Source: Eopsaltria australis
Lineage: Eukaryota; Chordata; Aves; Passeriformes; Petroicidae
Assembly (NCBI GenBank): GCA_034509425.1
Contig: JAVTVJ010000297.1
Coordinates: 1,395,001 to 1,459,000, forward strand
DNA: 64,000 nucleotides
Direction of reading: 5' to 3'
Position 1 is the first letter of the stretch; each line of letters opens with the position of its first letter. Positions 11,776 through 22,852 of the stretch are shown in pieces. The translations under genes were made by a program, and so were the position numbers. Under the pieces are notes generated by a model. That model searched no databases and was not told the origin of the DNA. It worked only from the letters and a program-made list of their open reading frames with translations.

Positions 11776-12013
11776 TAAATTATTTGAATGATTCTCCCAC
11801 CTGGATGCTCACAGCAAGCCAGACAAGTGGTTTAATTACAAAATAACTGATGATATGCTTAAAAAGATTTTTTAAATTAATTTATATTCACAGGACATCT
11901 TTTAAATGCTCCCTTTCTTTATCCAAAGAGTGCCCACATTTAGAAGAAGCTCCGGAGGAAGAGGTGAAAACTGAAGGTGATTCCAGGCTGAAAAGATTTC
12001 AGCCTGGCTGGAA
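11776..12013. other. unique non-coding DNA
   Basis: Short AT-rich single-copy interval; nothing recognised. Confidence 0.4.
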
Positions 12014-12063
12014 TCTGCAAATTTGGAATATGCTGCAAATTCGGAATATGCTGCAAATTTGGG
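12014..12063 (+). repeat. 18-bp tandem repeat, about 2.7 copies
   Basis: Unit tctgcaaatttggaatat starts at 12,014, 12,032 and 12,050 with one or two changes per copy. The matching frame (LQIWNMLQIRNMLQIW) is only the repeat translated. Confidence 0.85.
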
Positions 12064-12247
12064 TGTTCCAGCAGTTCCATCCCCTCTCACCAAGCCCTCA
12101 AACTGAAAATTTCAGCCACCTGAGAAAGAGAGAAAAAGCAAAGGTAAAGGAGCCTGAACCTTAGGAGAGGTGATAAACCCAATCCCTGCCCAACCATTTC
12201 ATATCCCAGGGAAAACTGGATCCACTTTTAACACTCAGGAGGCAAAA

Positions 12248-12537
12248 AGGGAATTTTCACAGGGAATTTTCAGAGGGAATTTTGATACTGAGGCATGAGG
12301 GGAATTTTAACAGGGAATTTTCACTGAGAATTTTCACAAGGAATTTTCACAAGGAATTTTCACAAGGGATTTTCACAGGGAATTTTCACAGGGAATATTG
12401 GTACTGAGGCATGAGGGGAATTTTAACAGGGAATTTTCACCAGGAATTTTCACAGGGAATTTTCACCAGGAATTTTCACAAGGAATTTTCACAAGGAAAT
12501 TTCACAGGGAGTTTTCACATGGAATTTTCACAGGAAT
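12248..12537 (+). repeat. 13-bp minisatellite with a 116-bp higher-order period
   Basis: Built from about 20 variants of ggaattttcacaa / ggaattttcacag. A distinct interruption, tactgaggcatgagg followed by ggaattttaacaggg, occurs at 12,286 and again at 12,402, giving a 116-bp super-unit of nine 13-mers less one base. The derived Arg/Phe/Thr/Gly frames (EFSQGIFTR) are repeat artefacts. Likely polymorphic in length. Confidence 0.93.
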
Positions 12538-15084
12538 TCTGCCACTTTGGAGAGCAGCCCCGGGGCTGGGGCTGTGCTGAGCCCTGCTCCTGTGGCACAC
12601 GCAGCATCAGCCAGCATCGTGTCTAAAGATTATCAGGATACACTGAATATTAATTCAGCCCTGAGCTCGCAGAGTGACGAACTCAATCAGCGCATTCATT
12701 GCCGACATCTTTAAGAAGGGGTATTTATGGATTAGGCACAGATTTTAGAAATGAAATGGGAGACAATCTAACAAATCTATCAGGAATAAGATCAACAACT
12801 TAAAGTTTAAACCAATCATCTTGAGTCTATATTTGAACTTGGATATGCAGATGTGGTGCACAAGTCCCAATGGTTCAGCAATACACTCAAAGGATCAACA
12901 GCCCTATAGACAGCTAAATTACTCGGAAAGCCAGGGAATTTATCAAACATGAATTTCAAAGTGGATTCTAGCCTGCAGGAAAAAATGGAAGTGCCCATTA
13001 ATGTACATACAAAATAAATGTTGTCTGCGAGCTCATTCGACTATTTATTTTTGACACGGAACTGGCTAAAGATTTTTTAATTTACATAAAAAGGTACAAA
13101 GACTGCAACCCCTTTGATGGAAGGCACGGGAATAAATATCCTGCGAAAGAGGGTTTTGTTTGTTTTTTAAAGAAGCGCTAACAACCTCGCAGGTACAACA
13201 CAAAGGAATCATTTACGCTCCTTCACATCTATTAGTGCATTATTTATAACTAACTCCAATTTGAGAACGTTGGCATTAAGGCTGGTTCTCACATGCAGAG
13301 GAAATTCTTGCAAACTGATCATTTATTATGGATGAAAATTGTAACAGCTACACTGAAACTTGTTAAAGCAGACACGGCTGAGTTCTGTGAGCGCTGGAGG
13401 AGGATGGAGCCCTTCCAAACTTAGGCACTGCCCAACAATTTATTTATTTATTTTACTGAGCAAACCAAAAATTAAAAAAAAAGAAGTTAAATTTGTGCGT
13501 TGCTGACAGATCATTTATTAAAAAAAAGTTTGGGGTTTAAGATTAAAACAGAAATAAAAACCACTGAGTCATCCACAGGCCCCTCCAAACCAAGTTTTGG
13601 TTGTATAAAGGGAGGGGTTGAGCATCACTAAATTAAAATAAACTACACATAAATTATACAGGATAAACTTATGGTTACATATTTTAAAATAAAATTTACA
13701 GTTCACCCCTAAACGGAATAATCTTAAATCCTCCTAACACTTTTAAGCTGTGGCCTCTTTCCCAGCACAAACTTGCCAGAGCTGGCATTCAGAGGAGCCC
13801 TCTTTCAGAAGAAACTCATTAACTGTGTTGTAATTCATGGGATTTATACCTTCATTCTCGTGACTCAGGGAGTATTTTTCAAGCCTCAGACACTTGAACC
13901 ATGCTGCTGTGTTGGTCTCTCAGCTTTCACTGAGGTTTAGGTGAAGTCTTAACTCTTTTCTGAACCAAACCCCACATTAAGAGTGCTTGGCATTCTTAAC
14001 AATATCAGTATTTGAGTTGTTAAAGCTCTGTGGCTGACAATGCTGTGCTGCAGGAAAATTGAATGGAAAATAAGGTTGTTTCATTCACAGCAAAAATCCT
14101 CCTTCCATTCCAAATTCCAGCAAAGATCTGCAGGAAGGCCCTGCCACTGCAGTCCCCAGCCTGAGACTCCCTCAGGCCAGCAAAAATGACATAAAACTTC
14201 CCAAAACTTTATTTTAGCTGTTGAAATCCTTCATTATTTGGAATAATTTGGCCATGCTACCAATCATGTTGGATACTAAAGTAGCCCAGTTCTTCAACTG
14301 CACTGAAATGGAGTAAAAAGAGAAGGAAGGGGATGAATTCTAGGAAATCTCCTCCACACCCATCTGCACATCAAACCCACATGGGGGTGCAGAACACTTT
14401 GCAGGACACTGCAACCTCCTGTATGCAAGTGGGATTGAACCTGAATTTAAAAAATAAAATCACACAGGAGACCCTCATGATTTATTTGATGTCCTCATAA
14501 CCAGAGGATGTTTGCTCACATGCTAAAATCTTCTCTATAGTGGAAGGTGTTTGTGTATAGGACCTGAGATGGAGAAAAGAATGCTTTATTACCTTATAAT
14601 ACATCACACATAATAAATATTTGTTTAACAAAGCCTGCCTGAACTTCCTGCATTAATCAAAATTGAATGTGGCAGGACTTGTATGATTAACTCAAAAGCC
14701 ATATTCCAAATGATAAATAAACTAATATTAACCTTGTGTGTTCATTAATAATGCAAGTTCTCCATAGTTCACAAACACAACTGATACAGTTAATTGAAGG
14801 TTCACATTTGTAAAATATTCATAATTACAGTTTCAATGTTCTGTTCACTCAGGATCCAACCTAATAAAAATCACATTCCATGTGCTCTTCAAATTTAAAC
14901 CCATCACTCCTCTTCATTAGGCTCTTGATGTGATGTAACACAGAAATAAACATCATTACCTGCTCCCAGGGGAGCACTTCTGCAGTTCAGATGTTCTGTC
15001 TCAGCAGAGATTTCACCTTTGCTCCCCAATCTCTGACACAATCACTCTGGTAGTCCAGAGCCTTAAAAACTTTATGATATTGGC
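12538..15084. other. long unique stretch; candidate conserved block about 12,640-13,730
   Basis: No CR1 and no long open frame for 2.5 kb. From about 12,640 to 13,730 the sequence is AT-rich and single-copy, with features such as a 'tatttatttattt' run at 13,440. A second AT-rich part spans about 14,450-14,900. It could hold enhancers, but I see no decisive motif. Confidence 0.35.
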
Positions 15085-15384
15085 AGCTCCTTTGGGCACC
15101 CTGTGCCAGGGCCTGCCCACCCCCCCAGGGAACAATTCCTGCCCAATATCCCATCTAAATCTCCCCACTTTCAGCTTAAAGCCATTCCCTGTGTCCTGTC
15201 CCTCCATCCCTTGTACCCAGTCCCTCTCCAGATCTCCTGAAGCTCCTTTTATCCCTGCAAGGGGCCCTGATCTCTCCCTGGATCCTTCTCTCCAGGTGAG
15301 CATCCCCAGCTCTTCCAGCCTGGCTCCAGAGGGGCTCCAGCCCTTGGAGCATCTCAGTGGCCTCCTCTGGACTTGCTCCAGCAG
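15085..15384 (-). mobile_element. CR1 LINE fragment lacking its 3' tail
   Basis: Complement of CR1 from caccctgtgccagggcctgc through gggaacaattcctgcccaat, ccctctccagatctcctgaa and cctcctctggacttgctcca. The 'acagtgggaggtgtccc' block and the tail are absent at the left side. At the right side it runs straight into a TAAATC microsatellite. Confidence 0.9.
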
Positions 15385-15535
15385 GTAAATATAACATAAA
15401 TATAAATGTAAATGTAAATAAAAATGTATATGTAAATCTCAATCTAAATCTCAATCTAAATTTCAATCTAAATTTCAATCTAAATCTAAATCTAAATCTA
15501 AATCTAAATCTAAATCTAAATCTAAATCTAAATGT
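15385..15535 (+). repeat. TAAATC microsatellite and impure TAAATN leader
   Basis: Starts as mixed taaatata / taaatg units, becomes aatctaaat / aatttcaat, and ends with about nine pure taaatc units at 15,481-15,533. It begins directly at the edge of the CR1 sequence. Confidence 0.93.
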
Positions 15536-15540
15536 GTCCT

Positions 15541-15690
15541 CTTAAAAAAAAACACCCACAAAATCCCCTCAAAAACCCCAAACAATAATTTAAAGAAAAA
15601 AACCCCAAAAATCCACTACTAAAAAAACCTCAAAAAACCAAAAAGAATCAAACTTAAAATCCTATAAAATAAAACAAAAAACCCCCAAAC
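15541..15690 (+). repeat. A-rich (A/C) low-complexity stretch
   Basis: Runs of A separated by ccc or ccca, for example aaaaaaaaacacccac and aaaaaccccaaaca. Possibly a decayed A-rich simple repeat that grew next to the TAAATC array. Confidence 0.7.
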
Positions 15691-15775
15691 CCACATGTCT
15701 TACTCATAAGTGGGTTGGGAACAAGACCAGCAGAGATTTCTGCCCACCAGCCCCTTCCAAAGGGTCACGAGCCAG

Positions 15776-15811
15776 AGTGACCAGAGGAGTGACCAGAGGA
15801 GTGACCAGAGG
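15776..15811 (+). repeat. 12-bp tandem repeat, 3 exact copies
   Basis: agtgaccagagg occurs three times in a row from 15,776; the frame repeats RSDQ. It lies just upstream of the 422-bp duplication. Confidence 0.9.
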
Positions 15812-15915
15812 TCAGTGTGGTCCTTGGGTAGGGGGCAGCTGGGAAGGGGCTTTGGCTTTTTTACCTCCACGAGCCAATTTTGCCTCCATTTATCCCATTG
15901 GGAGAATGAACAGCA

Positions 15916-16756
15916 CTGGAAAATCCTCTGGGACTGGGTAATAAACCTGGATCAGTCCTGGAGTGGGCCAGGCTTGGGAAGAGGTTTTAAATCCCTCACC
16001 AAACCCTGGGGGTGACCAATGGCTTTGGGTGATGGGAATCTCCAGATTTCACTGCAAATATTCACCTGTAACCTACTCAGAATCCTCTGTGCCCACTCCT
16101 CTCCAAAGCACAGCTCGGTAGAAAATTTAAAGGAACAATTTTGGCAAAAAACTGTTGGTTTTTGAGCCAAACTCTGTGGTTATTCCGTGCTCAGAAGCCA
16201 AATGTGGAGCTGGTTGTAAAAAACGATACACAACCCATGGTGAACCAAAGTGCAAATCACACCTACAATCCAAACATTCAGCATCCACTCCCCACAAAAG
16301 AACCGGAATATTTGCTCTGAATTCGTGTGATTTGCCCCTGGAAAATCCTCCGGGACTGGGTAATAAGCCTGGATCAGTTCTGGAGTGGGCCAGGCTTGGG
16401 AAGAGGTTTTAAATCCCTCATCAAACCCTGGGAGTGACCAATGGCTCTGGGTGATGGGAATCTCCAGATTTCACTGCAAATATTCACCTGTAACCCACTC
16501 AAAATCCTCTCTGCCCACTCCTCTCTGAAGTACAGCTCGGTAGAAAATGCTAATGAACAATTTTAGCAAAAAACTGCTGGCTTTTGAGCCAAACTCTGTG
16601 GTTATTCTGTGCTCAGAAGCCAAGTGTGGAGCTGGTTGTAAAAAACGATACACAACCCATGGTGAAGCAAAGTGCAAATCACACCTACAATCCAAACATT
16701 CAGCATTCACTCTCCACAAAAGAACTGGAATATTTGCTCTGAATTCGTGTGTTTTT
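15916..16756 (+). repeat. tandem duplication, two copies of about 422 bp
   Basis: Copy 1 (15,916-16,337) and copy 2 (16,338 to about 16,756) both start with ctggaaaatcct and end near gctctgaattcgtgtg. They differ by scattered substitutions only. Both hold an open frame with the shared part SVVI(P/L)CSEAKCGAGCKKRY, but the differences are mostly amino-acid changing (V/A, P/L, P/A, S/F, P/L) with only a couple silent. That is the neutral pattern, so I do not call a gene. No known transposon is recognised in the unit. Confidence 0.93.
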
Positions 16757-18264
16757 TCCCCCCCAACAAATTCCCCTGACAATAAATTCTTTCATGAGAT
16801 CACCAATATGAGAGGTTATAAAGTGAGCAACCACGGTGCCAACGCAAATGTGGTTTCAAATCAGGTGGGAAGTGCTTGGGAGTGAGAAGCTGCCCAAAAT
16901 TTTGGCTTCACACAGTTGGTGTGTGCACATTTGTGATATCCATGACATTTTTTTTTTTTTGCATGGGCTGTCCTTAATGCATTAATTCTGTGAAAATCAT
17001 CCCACCCATCATCATCCAGAAGAGAGGCAGGAACACCAGTCAATGCCATCCTCACTGCCCCATATTTTATGCCTTGTTTTTATTTCCTTGCCTCGCCTTT
17101 CAGTGTAAACAGTGGATGTTGTTCTAAGAGGTCACTTTTATGTGCTGGTGCACCACTGAACTGTTTAGGTTTAAAATGACACTACTGTTTAAGACCCAGT
17201 AATTTTCAGAAGGTCTGATTTACTGCTCTGGCACTCTATAAGCCTCATTTCATACCCCCAAGAATGAACTAGTCAAAGTGTTAAATAAACATGAAGTATA
17301 AGGCTTGTTTTCTTTCCAAAAGTGCAAGCACTGTGTTACTCTAATGATTAAATATTGTTTAAATATACAACTGAGTGACTGGTTTCACAGTCGATTCTTT
17401 CCCTCTGCTTCATTTTATGTATTAATTATTTTGTGTTCAGACAAAGGCTTTAATTAAGAAGCATAAAGAGTTTCTGAAGAGTGAAGAAGTAATGGTTTCA
17501 TCTGCATTAAACTGATTATAAACAGTTATTTCTGAAGGAAAAAGGCATCAGGGACAAGAAAAAAAAAAAAAGAAAGAAAAAAGAAAAGAAAAGCTTAACT
17601 AAGCTGGAATCTGTAAGGAGTGGAAGGAGCTGATCCTGTCCCAAGCTCCAGCAATGCATCCTAAGGGTCCAGGGAAAAAATAATCCCATTTACTGACCCC
17701 AGATGTTGGGTCCTGAGCCCCACAACACCCCAAAATATCCAATAGGCAGGAGTTCAGCTCTTAACGGGGGGTAGAGGCACTGGTGCATCCTGTGCCCCCC
17801 TTCCCACAGCTCATCCCTGAAATCCCTGAGGGATTTCACGGCCTTGGGATGTATTTAAAACTCAGTATATTCAGCAAAGTATCACCAATCATTACACACC
17901 TGAAATAAAGAAGAAATAGAGTTACCTCTTGTGATTCTGTGAATCCCAAAGAAACTTCACTGAAGGGGACAGAGCTCTAAACCAGGGCCCTGGCTCCAAC
18001 ACAGATTTAAAAGCCATTTTAAGCAGGAGATTAGTGAAACTTTTCAATGCAAAATAGCACAGGTCATTAAATCCTCAGCAAGGTCTGTGCCAGAGCAACA
18101 ACCCCTCACAAATCTGGGAAGAATCAGCAAGAGGATGAGCCCAAGAGGGAAAGGTGCACATGACACAGCTTCAGTGAGATCCATCCTCCAGGAGAAGGGT
18201 TCCAGGCTTGTGCTTTCCATGTTTTTAAACAGAATTTCGGGAAAATTTATTTTAACAGCCATGT
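16757..18264. other. unique DNA; AT-rich candidate conserved block about 17,060-17,540
   Basis: After a T run near 16,950 the sequence becomes single-copy and AT-rich, without repeats or long frames to about 17,550. An A/G-rich run sits at about 17,558-17,595. Texture suggests conserved non-coding DNA but this is untested. Confidence 0.3.
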
Positions 18265-18310
18265 CAAAAAAAAAAAAAAAGAAAGAAAGAAAGAAAGAAA
18301 AAAAAAAGTT
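18265..18310 (+). repeat. poly(A) / AAAG simple repeat
   Basis: A 15-base A run followed by gaaa units and a second A run. No retrogene or SINE body is recognisable on its 5' side, so it looks like a simple repeat rather than a retroposed tail. Confidence 0.8.
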
Positions 18311-18689
18311 AGAGGATTTTTAAGAGCAAGAAAACACATTCAGTTCTTTTGCCATCACAGACCTGATATCAAAATCACTCAAGTTTTTTGGAAGTCCTTC
18401 CTCTCCCTATAAAGCACTTGGCATCCAAGCCTTTTTCTGGGAATTAAAATGATGGGTGTAGAGTCAGAGAACATCACAGAACAGCATTAACAGCCACTGT
18501 AATTCCCTCGTTTACAGCCCCCTTCCCACATGCTGATAAATGTGCCAAACCTCATCTCAGCCTGGAAAGCTCCCTCCTGGATGGTGCCTTTGGCAGGATG
18601 GATTTATTGGGGGTTTTGCCTCTTGCATTGATCAGTGGAGTTCCCAATCAGGGTGACTCCCTGGCTGCCAGGAATCAGCCAGGGGGTGG

Positions 18690-18792
18690 AAAACATGGAT
18701 GGGACATAGATGGGACATGGTTTAGGAGGGGGTTTGGCAATCCAGCTCCTCAGAGGTCTTTTCCAGCCAAAATCACCCCGTGATTTTATGGA
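18690..18792 (+). mobile_element. degraded CR1 3' end
   Basis: gatgggacatggtttaggag, then gaggtcttttccagcc and a gtgattttatgg-like tail match the 'gggacatggttta...gaggtcttttccaacc' CR1 subfamily. The 5' limit is uncertain. Confidence 0.7.
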
Positions 18793-19122
18793 ACAGAACC
18801 ACTGGGCTGCCTCTGCCCCAGTGCAGCACCAGACACCTCCAAACACAGAGGATGCTGAAGCTGCTTGATGGAAGAGTTTCCAGAGTGGAAAACAGGACTT
18901 GAAATCTGCCAGAAAATTTGCCTGTCTGTCAGTAATTTGATTTTCGGACAGGTTTGTGCAGGAAGCCGAGGAGGAGAATAAGTTTTTGGTTGGTTGATAA
19001 ACTTTGGTGGGCCAGGCTGAGGATCTTTGACAATTTTGTGCCTGCTTGGACCTCAGCAACAGCAGGAGAGTTGTAGAAAAAAAGTCTCGTGGTTTGTATT
19101 GCAGATTGCAGGTGTTTCTTAA
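18793..19122. other. unique non-coding DNA
   Basis: Mixed single-copy sequence; the 151-aa minus-strand frame (18,604-19,059) overlaps the CR1 fragment and has no recognisable domain. Confidence 0.4.
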
Positions 19123-19405
19123 GGAATCAGAGAATATCAGACTGGTATGGGTTAAAAGGGATCTTAAAGGTCAATCCTGTCCCAGCCCTGCCATGGCAGG
19201 GACACCTCCCACTGTCCCAGGCTGCTCCCAGCCCCAGTGTCCAGCCTGGCCTTGGGCACTGCCAGGGATCCAGGGGCAGCCACAGCAAATCTGGGAATTC
19301 CATCCCCGCCCCTCCCCACCCTGCCAGGGAACAATTCCTGCCCAATCTCCCATCCATCCCTGCCCTCCCTCATTTTAAGCCATTCCCCCTTGTCCTATCA
19401 CAGCA
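19123..19405 (-). mobile_element. CR1 LINE 3' end
   Basis: Complement orientation: agaatatcagactggtatgg tail region, then the gccatggcagggacacctcc block, and the lead-in to cattttaagccattcccc. Nearly identical to the copies at 4,912 and 59,988 over the central block. Confidence 0.93.
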
Positions 19406-20994
19406 AACCCTTGGACTGCATCCCATTGCTGCACACAATCCCAGCCCACTGGCACAAGCCTACAGAGGTTCTCCTTCCTCAGTTTTCTGCCTTGGTGGTC
19501 TTAAATCAGACCCTCAGCATCATTTGAATGTGGGGGCTTTGCTGCAGTTGAATCCCCTTTATTAACAGTCACATCCTGCAGCTCTGACACCACTGAAGGC
19601 AGAAGATCTGCGGGGAAATGTAGAATCACGAGCCATAAGACACTGGGTTACAGTTCAGGAGAATTTGCAATTTAAGTACATGATGGCTGAAAGAGACGGA
19701 GATGTGTTGTGAAATGTGTCATTTCTCCAATCCATCTGCAGGCTGGTTAATTAAAGCCACCAACATCCTATCAAAAAAGAAAATCAAAAAGAGCATAAAA
19801 CACAATTATCAAGTGAGTGATTCCTTATGTTCAAGCAATTTGTAACCCACAGCATTCCCCAACCCTTAAAAGTAAAGGGATAAATAAATAATTAAATGAG
19901 AACAAGTGATGAAATTAATAAAGAAATGAGAATTATGAAATAAATAATTTTTAAGTAGGTAGCCATAGCACTGTGCTGGTCCACAGCTGGTCTGAATCAG
20001 CTCAGGCACAGACTTGTGGCCTGAATCCTTCCTCTGATAAAACCCCCAGGTGGTGGGACCTGCAGGGATGCAAAGCACTTTTCCATGTAAAAGTGGAGAG
20101 AAAAATGGGGAAAAAATCAGATTAATTGGGAAAAAAGGTGGGATCGATACTCTGTTCAATGTTTTCCATAACATTGAGAGTTTTTATAAAATATTCAGGA
20201 AAGAAACAGGGATTATTCTGAGCAAACCTTCCTTTTTCAGGCAGCAGCATCTGAAAAATAAATGGGAAAAAACAACAGCACAGGATGCAGAGAGGCTGCA
20301 AAAATATTGGAGGGAAGTTTTAAGTGCCCTACCTGATGCAATAAAACTCCCAATACAGCGTGTCCACAACTTTGTGTTCTCCATTTAACAAAAGGCAGCG
20401 CCACAGATAAATATCAGAAGAGATTTGTTAATGCTGCACTATTGGCAGCTAAAAACAGATCACTGTGCACTGGCAGACTGAACAACTGCCAACCTGTAAT
20501 AAATGGATGGCTCAGCCTAAGGATTTACTGCCAATGGGGGGAAAAAGGAGAGTGATGTGAACAGAAATAAACCCAGAAAATTGAAGAAAACACAAAATTT
20601 CTTGCAGGCTTCCTTCAAAATACAAATTGGTTGGCAAGAGGAGGAGAAATCCCTAATAATCCAAAGGATGCTGTTGGGCTCCTGCTCTGCCCAGCCCCTG
20701 TGCTGCAGCAACACCCACGGGCAAGGCTTCCCAAATAATGATTAAAAAAAATTTAAAACTCTTTATTTTTCTTGATAAAACCTGTTTAAACTGGCTTTTC
20801 TGTCTTAATCATCACGAGCAGAGATGGTCAAATACCTCACCCAGGTGTGCAAGAGGAGGAGCTAAATGGGAGACACCCCAACCTGCACTGCCAGGGCTGG
20901 TCCTGCACCCTCCAGGCTTTGTGCTGCAAGGCTCTCATTGGATTTAAAGGCTCCTTCAGCTTTTCCAAAGGCTCACCCTTTATTTTGGCCTCCA
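19406..20994. other. unique non-coding DNA
   Basis: Single-copy, AT-rich around 19,740-20,230. No gene, RNA or repeat recognised; the frames here are short and lack domains. Confidence 0.4.
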
Positions 20995-21235
20995 AAAAGC
21001 CTCTTGGGACAAGAGGAACAGGCAGAAAATTCCACCTGAATATGAGGAAAATCTTCCCTGTGCAGTGACCAAGCACTGGACAGAGGTCAGAGAAGGTGTG
21101 GAGTCTCCTCACTGGGAATATTCCAGAACCCTCTGGACACAACTCTGTGCTCTGTGCTCTGGGATGGCCCTGCTGGAGCAGGGGGTTGGGAGCACTGGGA
21201 GCCCTTCCAGTCTGACCCATCCTGTGAGTTCTGCA
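20995..21235 (+). mobile_element. CR1-type 3' end, third tail type
   Basis: aattccacctgaatatgagg, ggtgtggagtctcctcactg, ccctgctggagcagggggtt and gcccttccagtctgaccc match the CR1 subfamily whose tail reads 'gtggagtctccttctctggag ... tgctttagcagggggttgg'. The terminal attctgtg units are worn. Confidence 0.78.
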
Positions 21236-22576
21236 CGCTGTGGGATGGACAGAGCTGAGCCTCTGCTCTCACAAGCCAAAAAACGCTGATGCACCAGGGT
21301 AAGTTTGAAAATATCCATCACTGAAGCAACTTCTCAAGAGTTTTGGGATTTGGAATTGTTCTGCCATCATCACCAGCCTTGCTGGGGAAAGGTTTGGTCT
21401 CACAGCTCTGCAGGACAAGGATGGGGATTTGTCCCCATCAGAGATGCGTTTGTGGGCGTATTCTGACAGTGTTTTTCAATATTATTATAGAAAAAGCATC
21501 TAAATGGTCTGGAGAGAGGCCTTGAGGTCATTGTCCACTCACACAGGGGTGTAACTGATGGAGCAGCACCTGCACAGAAGTGAGAAAAGACATTTTATTT
21601 CCTACAGCATTAACTACCCCCATCAGGTGCAAATTTCTGTGTGGCCCATTATTGATCCTCACACACACAGTAACAATAATTTCAGGACAAAAGTCCATGG
21701 CTGAAGGTGGCAACCTGAGCTGAAGTCCCAGAGAAGAGGATGAGTCTATGGAGGATCTGGAGCAGCTCTAACAAGCCCTGCTAACTCTATTTAGAACAGG
21801 AAAAAAAAAAAAAAAGAAGAAAGTCAAAAGGAAGAAAAAGTTTCCCAGCAAAACTGAAAGATATGAACTTGATAATTACTTGGAACCAAATTAATATCAG
21901 GATGGCTGCCATTATTCTCCGAGGACAACCATTTCATCTATTGTGCAGGTGTACTCTCCAAGAGTGGATCATGCTGATGAAAGACTGAGAGAATTTCAAT
22001 GACACCTTGAGGGATCTTATGAATAAAATATCAAAAAATGGACATCTCCTTTGTATGGGAAGATTTTAATGCAAAAACTGTAACAGGTTTATAAGTTACA
22101 CCAGGCAAATAAGGAGGGTTTATTCTGTCTTTGGCTGCAGACAGACAGATACTGCCCAGTCTAAGTTTTTCAAAACCACAAGAGACTCTCCTTTCAAACG
22201 CTCACGTTACCTCTGTGCCCGACTCTTCTAAGCAGATTAACAACACACTCATAAACCAACAAAACTCAGGAGTGACCCTTTCTCCTCCAAGCCCTGAAAA
22301 TCAGAAAACTTTCACAAGAAAACCACTTGTACTCGCAATCAAATCTCCACAGGGCACGCTACAGAAACGGGAGACAGAGAGCAAAGCACGGCAAAAGTGG
22401 ATTTATAACAAATGAGGAATAATTGTCTTGTTCTTAAGGAAGGAGAAAACAGTGATGGAGGGGGACAGACTTAGAAAAACCTACACCCAAATTAATATTA
22501 AAGACATTAACCCGGCTGAGTGACCTTTTTCATGCCCTAGTTTCCATCAGTGTACCACGCCAAAGTGATGCACGTC
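21236..22576. other. unique non-coding DNA
   Basis: Single-copy sequence, A-rich run near 21,800. A 94-aa frame at 22,131-22,415 (rich in Ser, Gln, Lys, Thr) has no known domain; I regard it as chance. Confidence 0.4.
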
Positions 22577-22635
22577 ATAGAATCATGGAATGGAATCACG
22601 GAATTCTACGATGGTTTGGGTTGGAAGAGACAGAA
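22577..22635 (-). mobile_element. CR1 LINE tail, left part of an interrupted copy
   Basis: Starts with catagaatcatggaatgg and runs through acgatggtttgggttggaag to agagac. It stops where a second CR1 begins; its continuation is at about 22,803. Confidence 0.85.
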
Positions 22636-22802
22636 CCACAGGATCACACAATCAGTTAGGTTGGAAAACACCCCCAAGACCACTGAGTCCAACCTGTGAC
22701 CAATCCCCACCTTGTCACCAGAGCACTCAGTGCCACGTCCAGGCGTTCCTCAAACACCTCCAGGGATGGGGACTCCACCAGTTCCCTGCGCAGTCCATCC
22801 CA
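22636..22802 (-). mobile_element. CR1 fragment inserted into an older CR1
   Basis: Complement of another CR1 subfamily: cacaggatcacacaatcagt, ttaggttggaaaacacccc, gagtccaacctgtgacc, agtgccacgtccaggcgttc and acctccagggatggggactc. About 167 bp, truncated at its 5' end near cagtccatccca. A short 'agac' is present at both junctions, possibly a target-site duplication. Confidence 0.85.
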
Positions 22803-22852
22803 AGACCTAAAAAAATCATCTCATTCCACCCCCCTGCCATGGGCCAGGGTGG
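22803..22852 (-). mobile_element. CR1 LINE, right part of the interrupted copy
   Basis: agacctaaaaaaatcatctc, then attccacccccctgccatgg continues the CR1 that breaks off at 22,635 (expected order: ggttggaaggg-acctttaaa-gatcatctc-attccaac). This shows the insertion order of the two elements. Confidence 0.8.

Noticed and set aside
16155..16885. Two paralogous small Cys/Lys-rich proteins at 16,155 and 16,547
   Set aside because: They sit in the two copies of a 422-bp tandem duplication and differ mainly by amino-acid changes, as neutral DNA does.
18265..18310. Poly(A) run as the tail of a processed pseudogene
   Set aside because: The upstream sequence shows no gene-like body or matching target-site duplication.
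22131..22415. 94-aa Ser/Gln/Lys-rich open frame
   Set aside because: Composition is protein-like but there is no homologue I recognise and no splice or promoter context; chance is the simpler reading.
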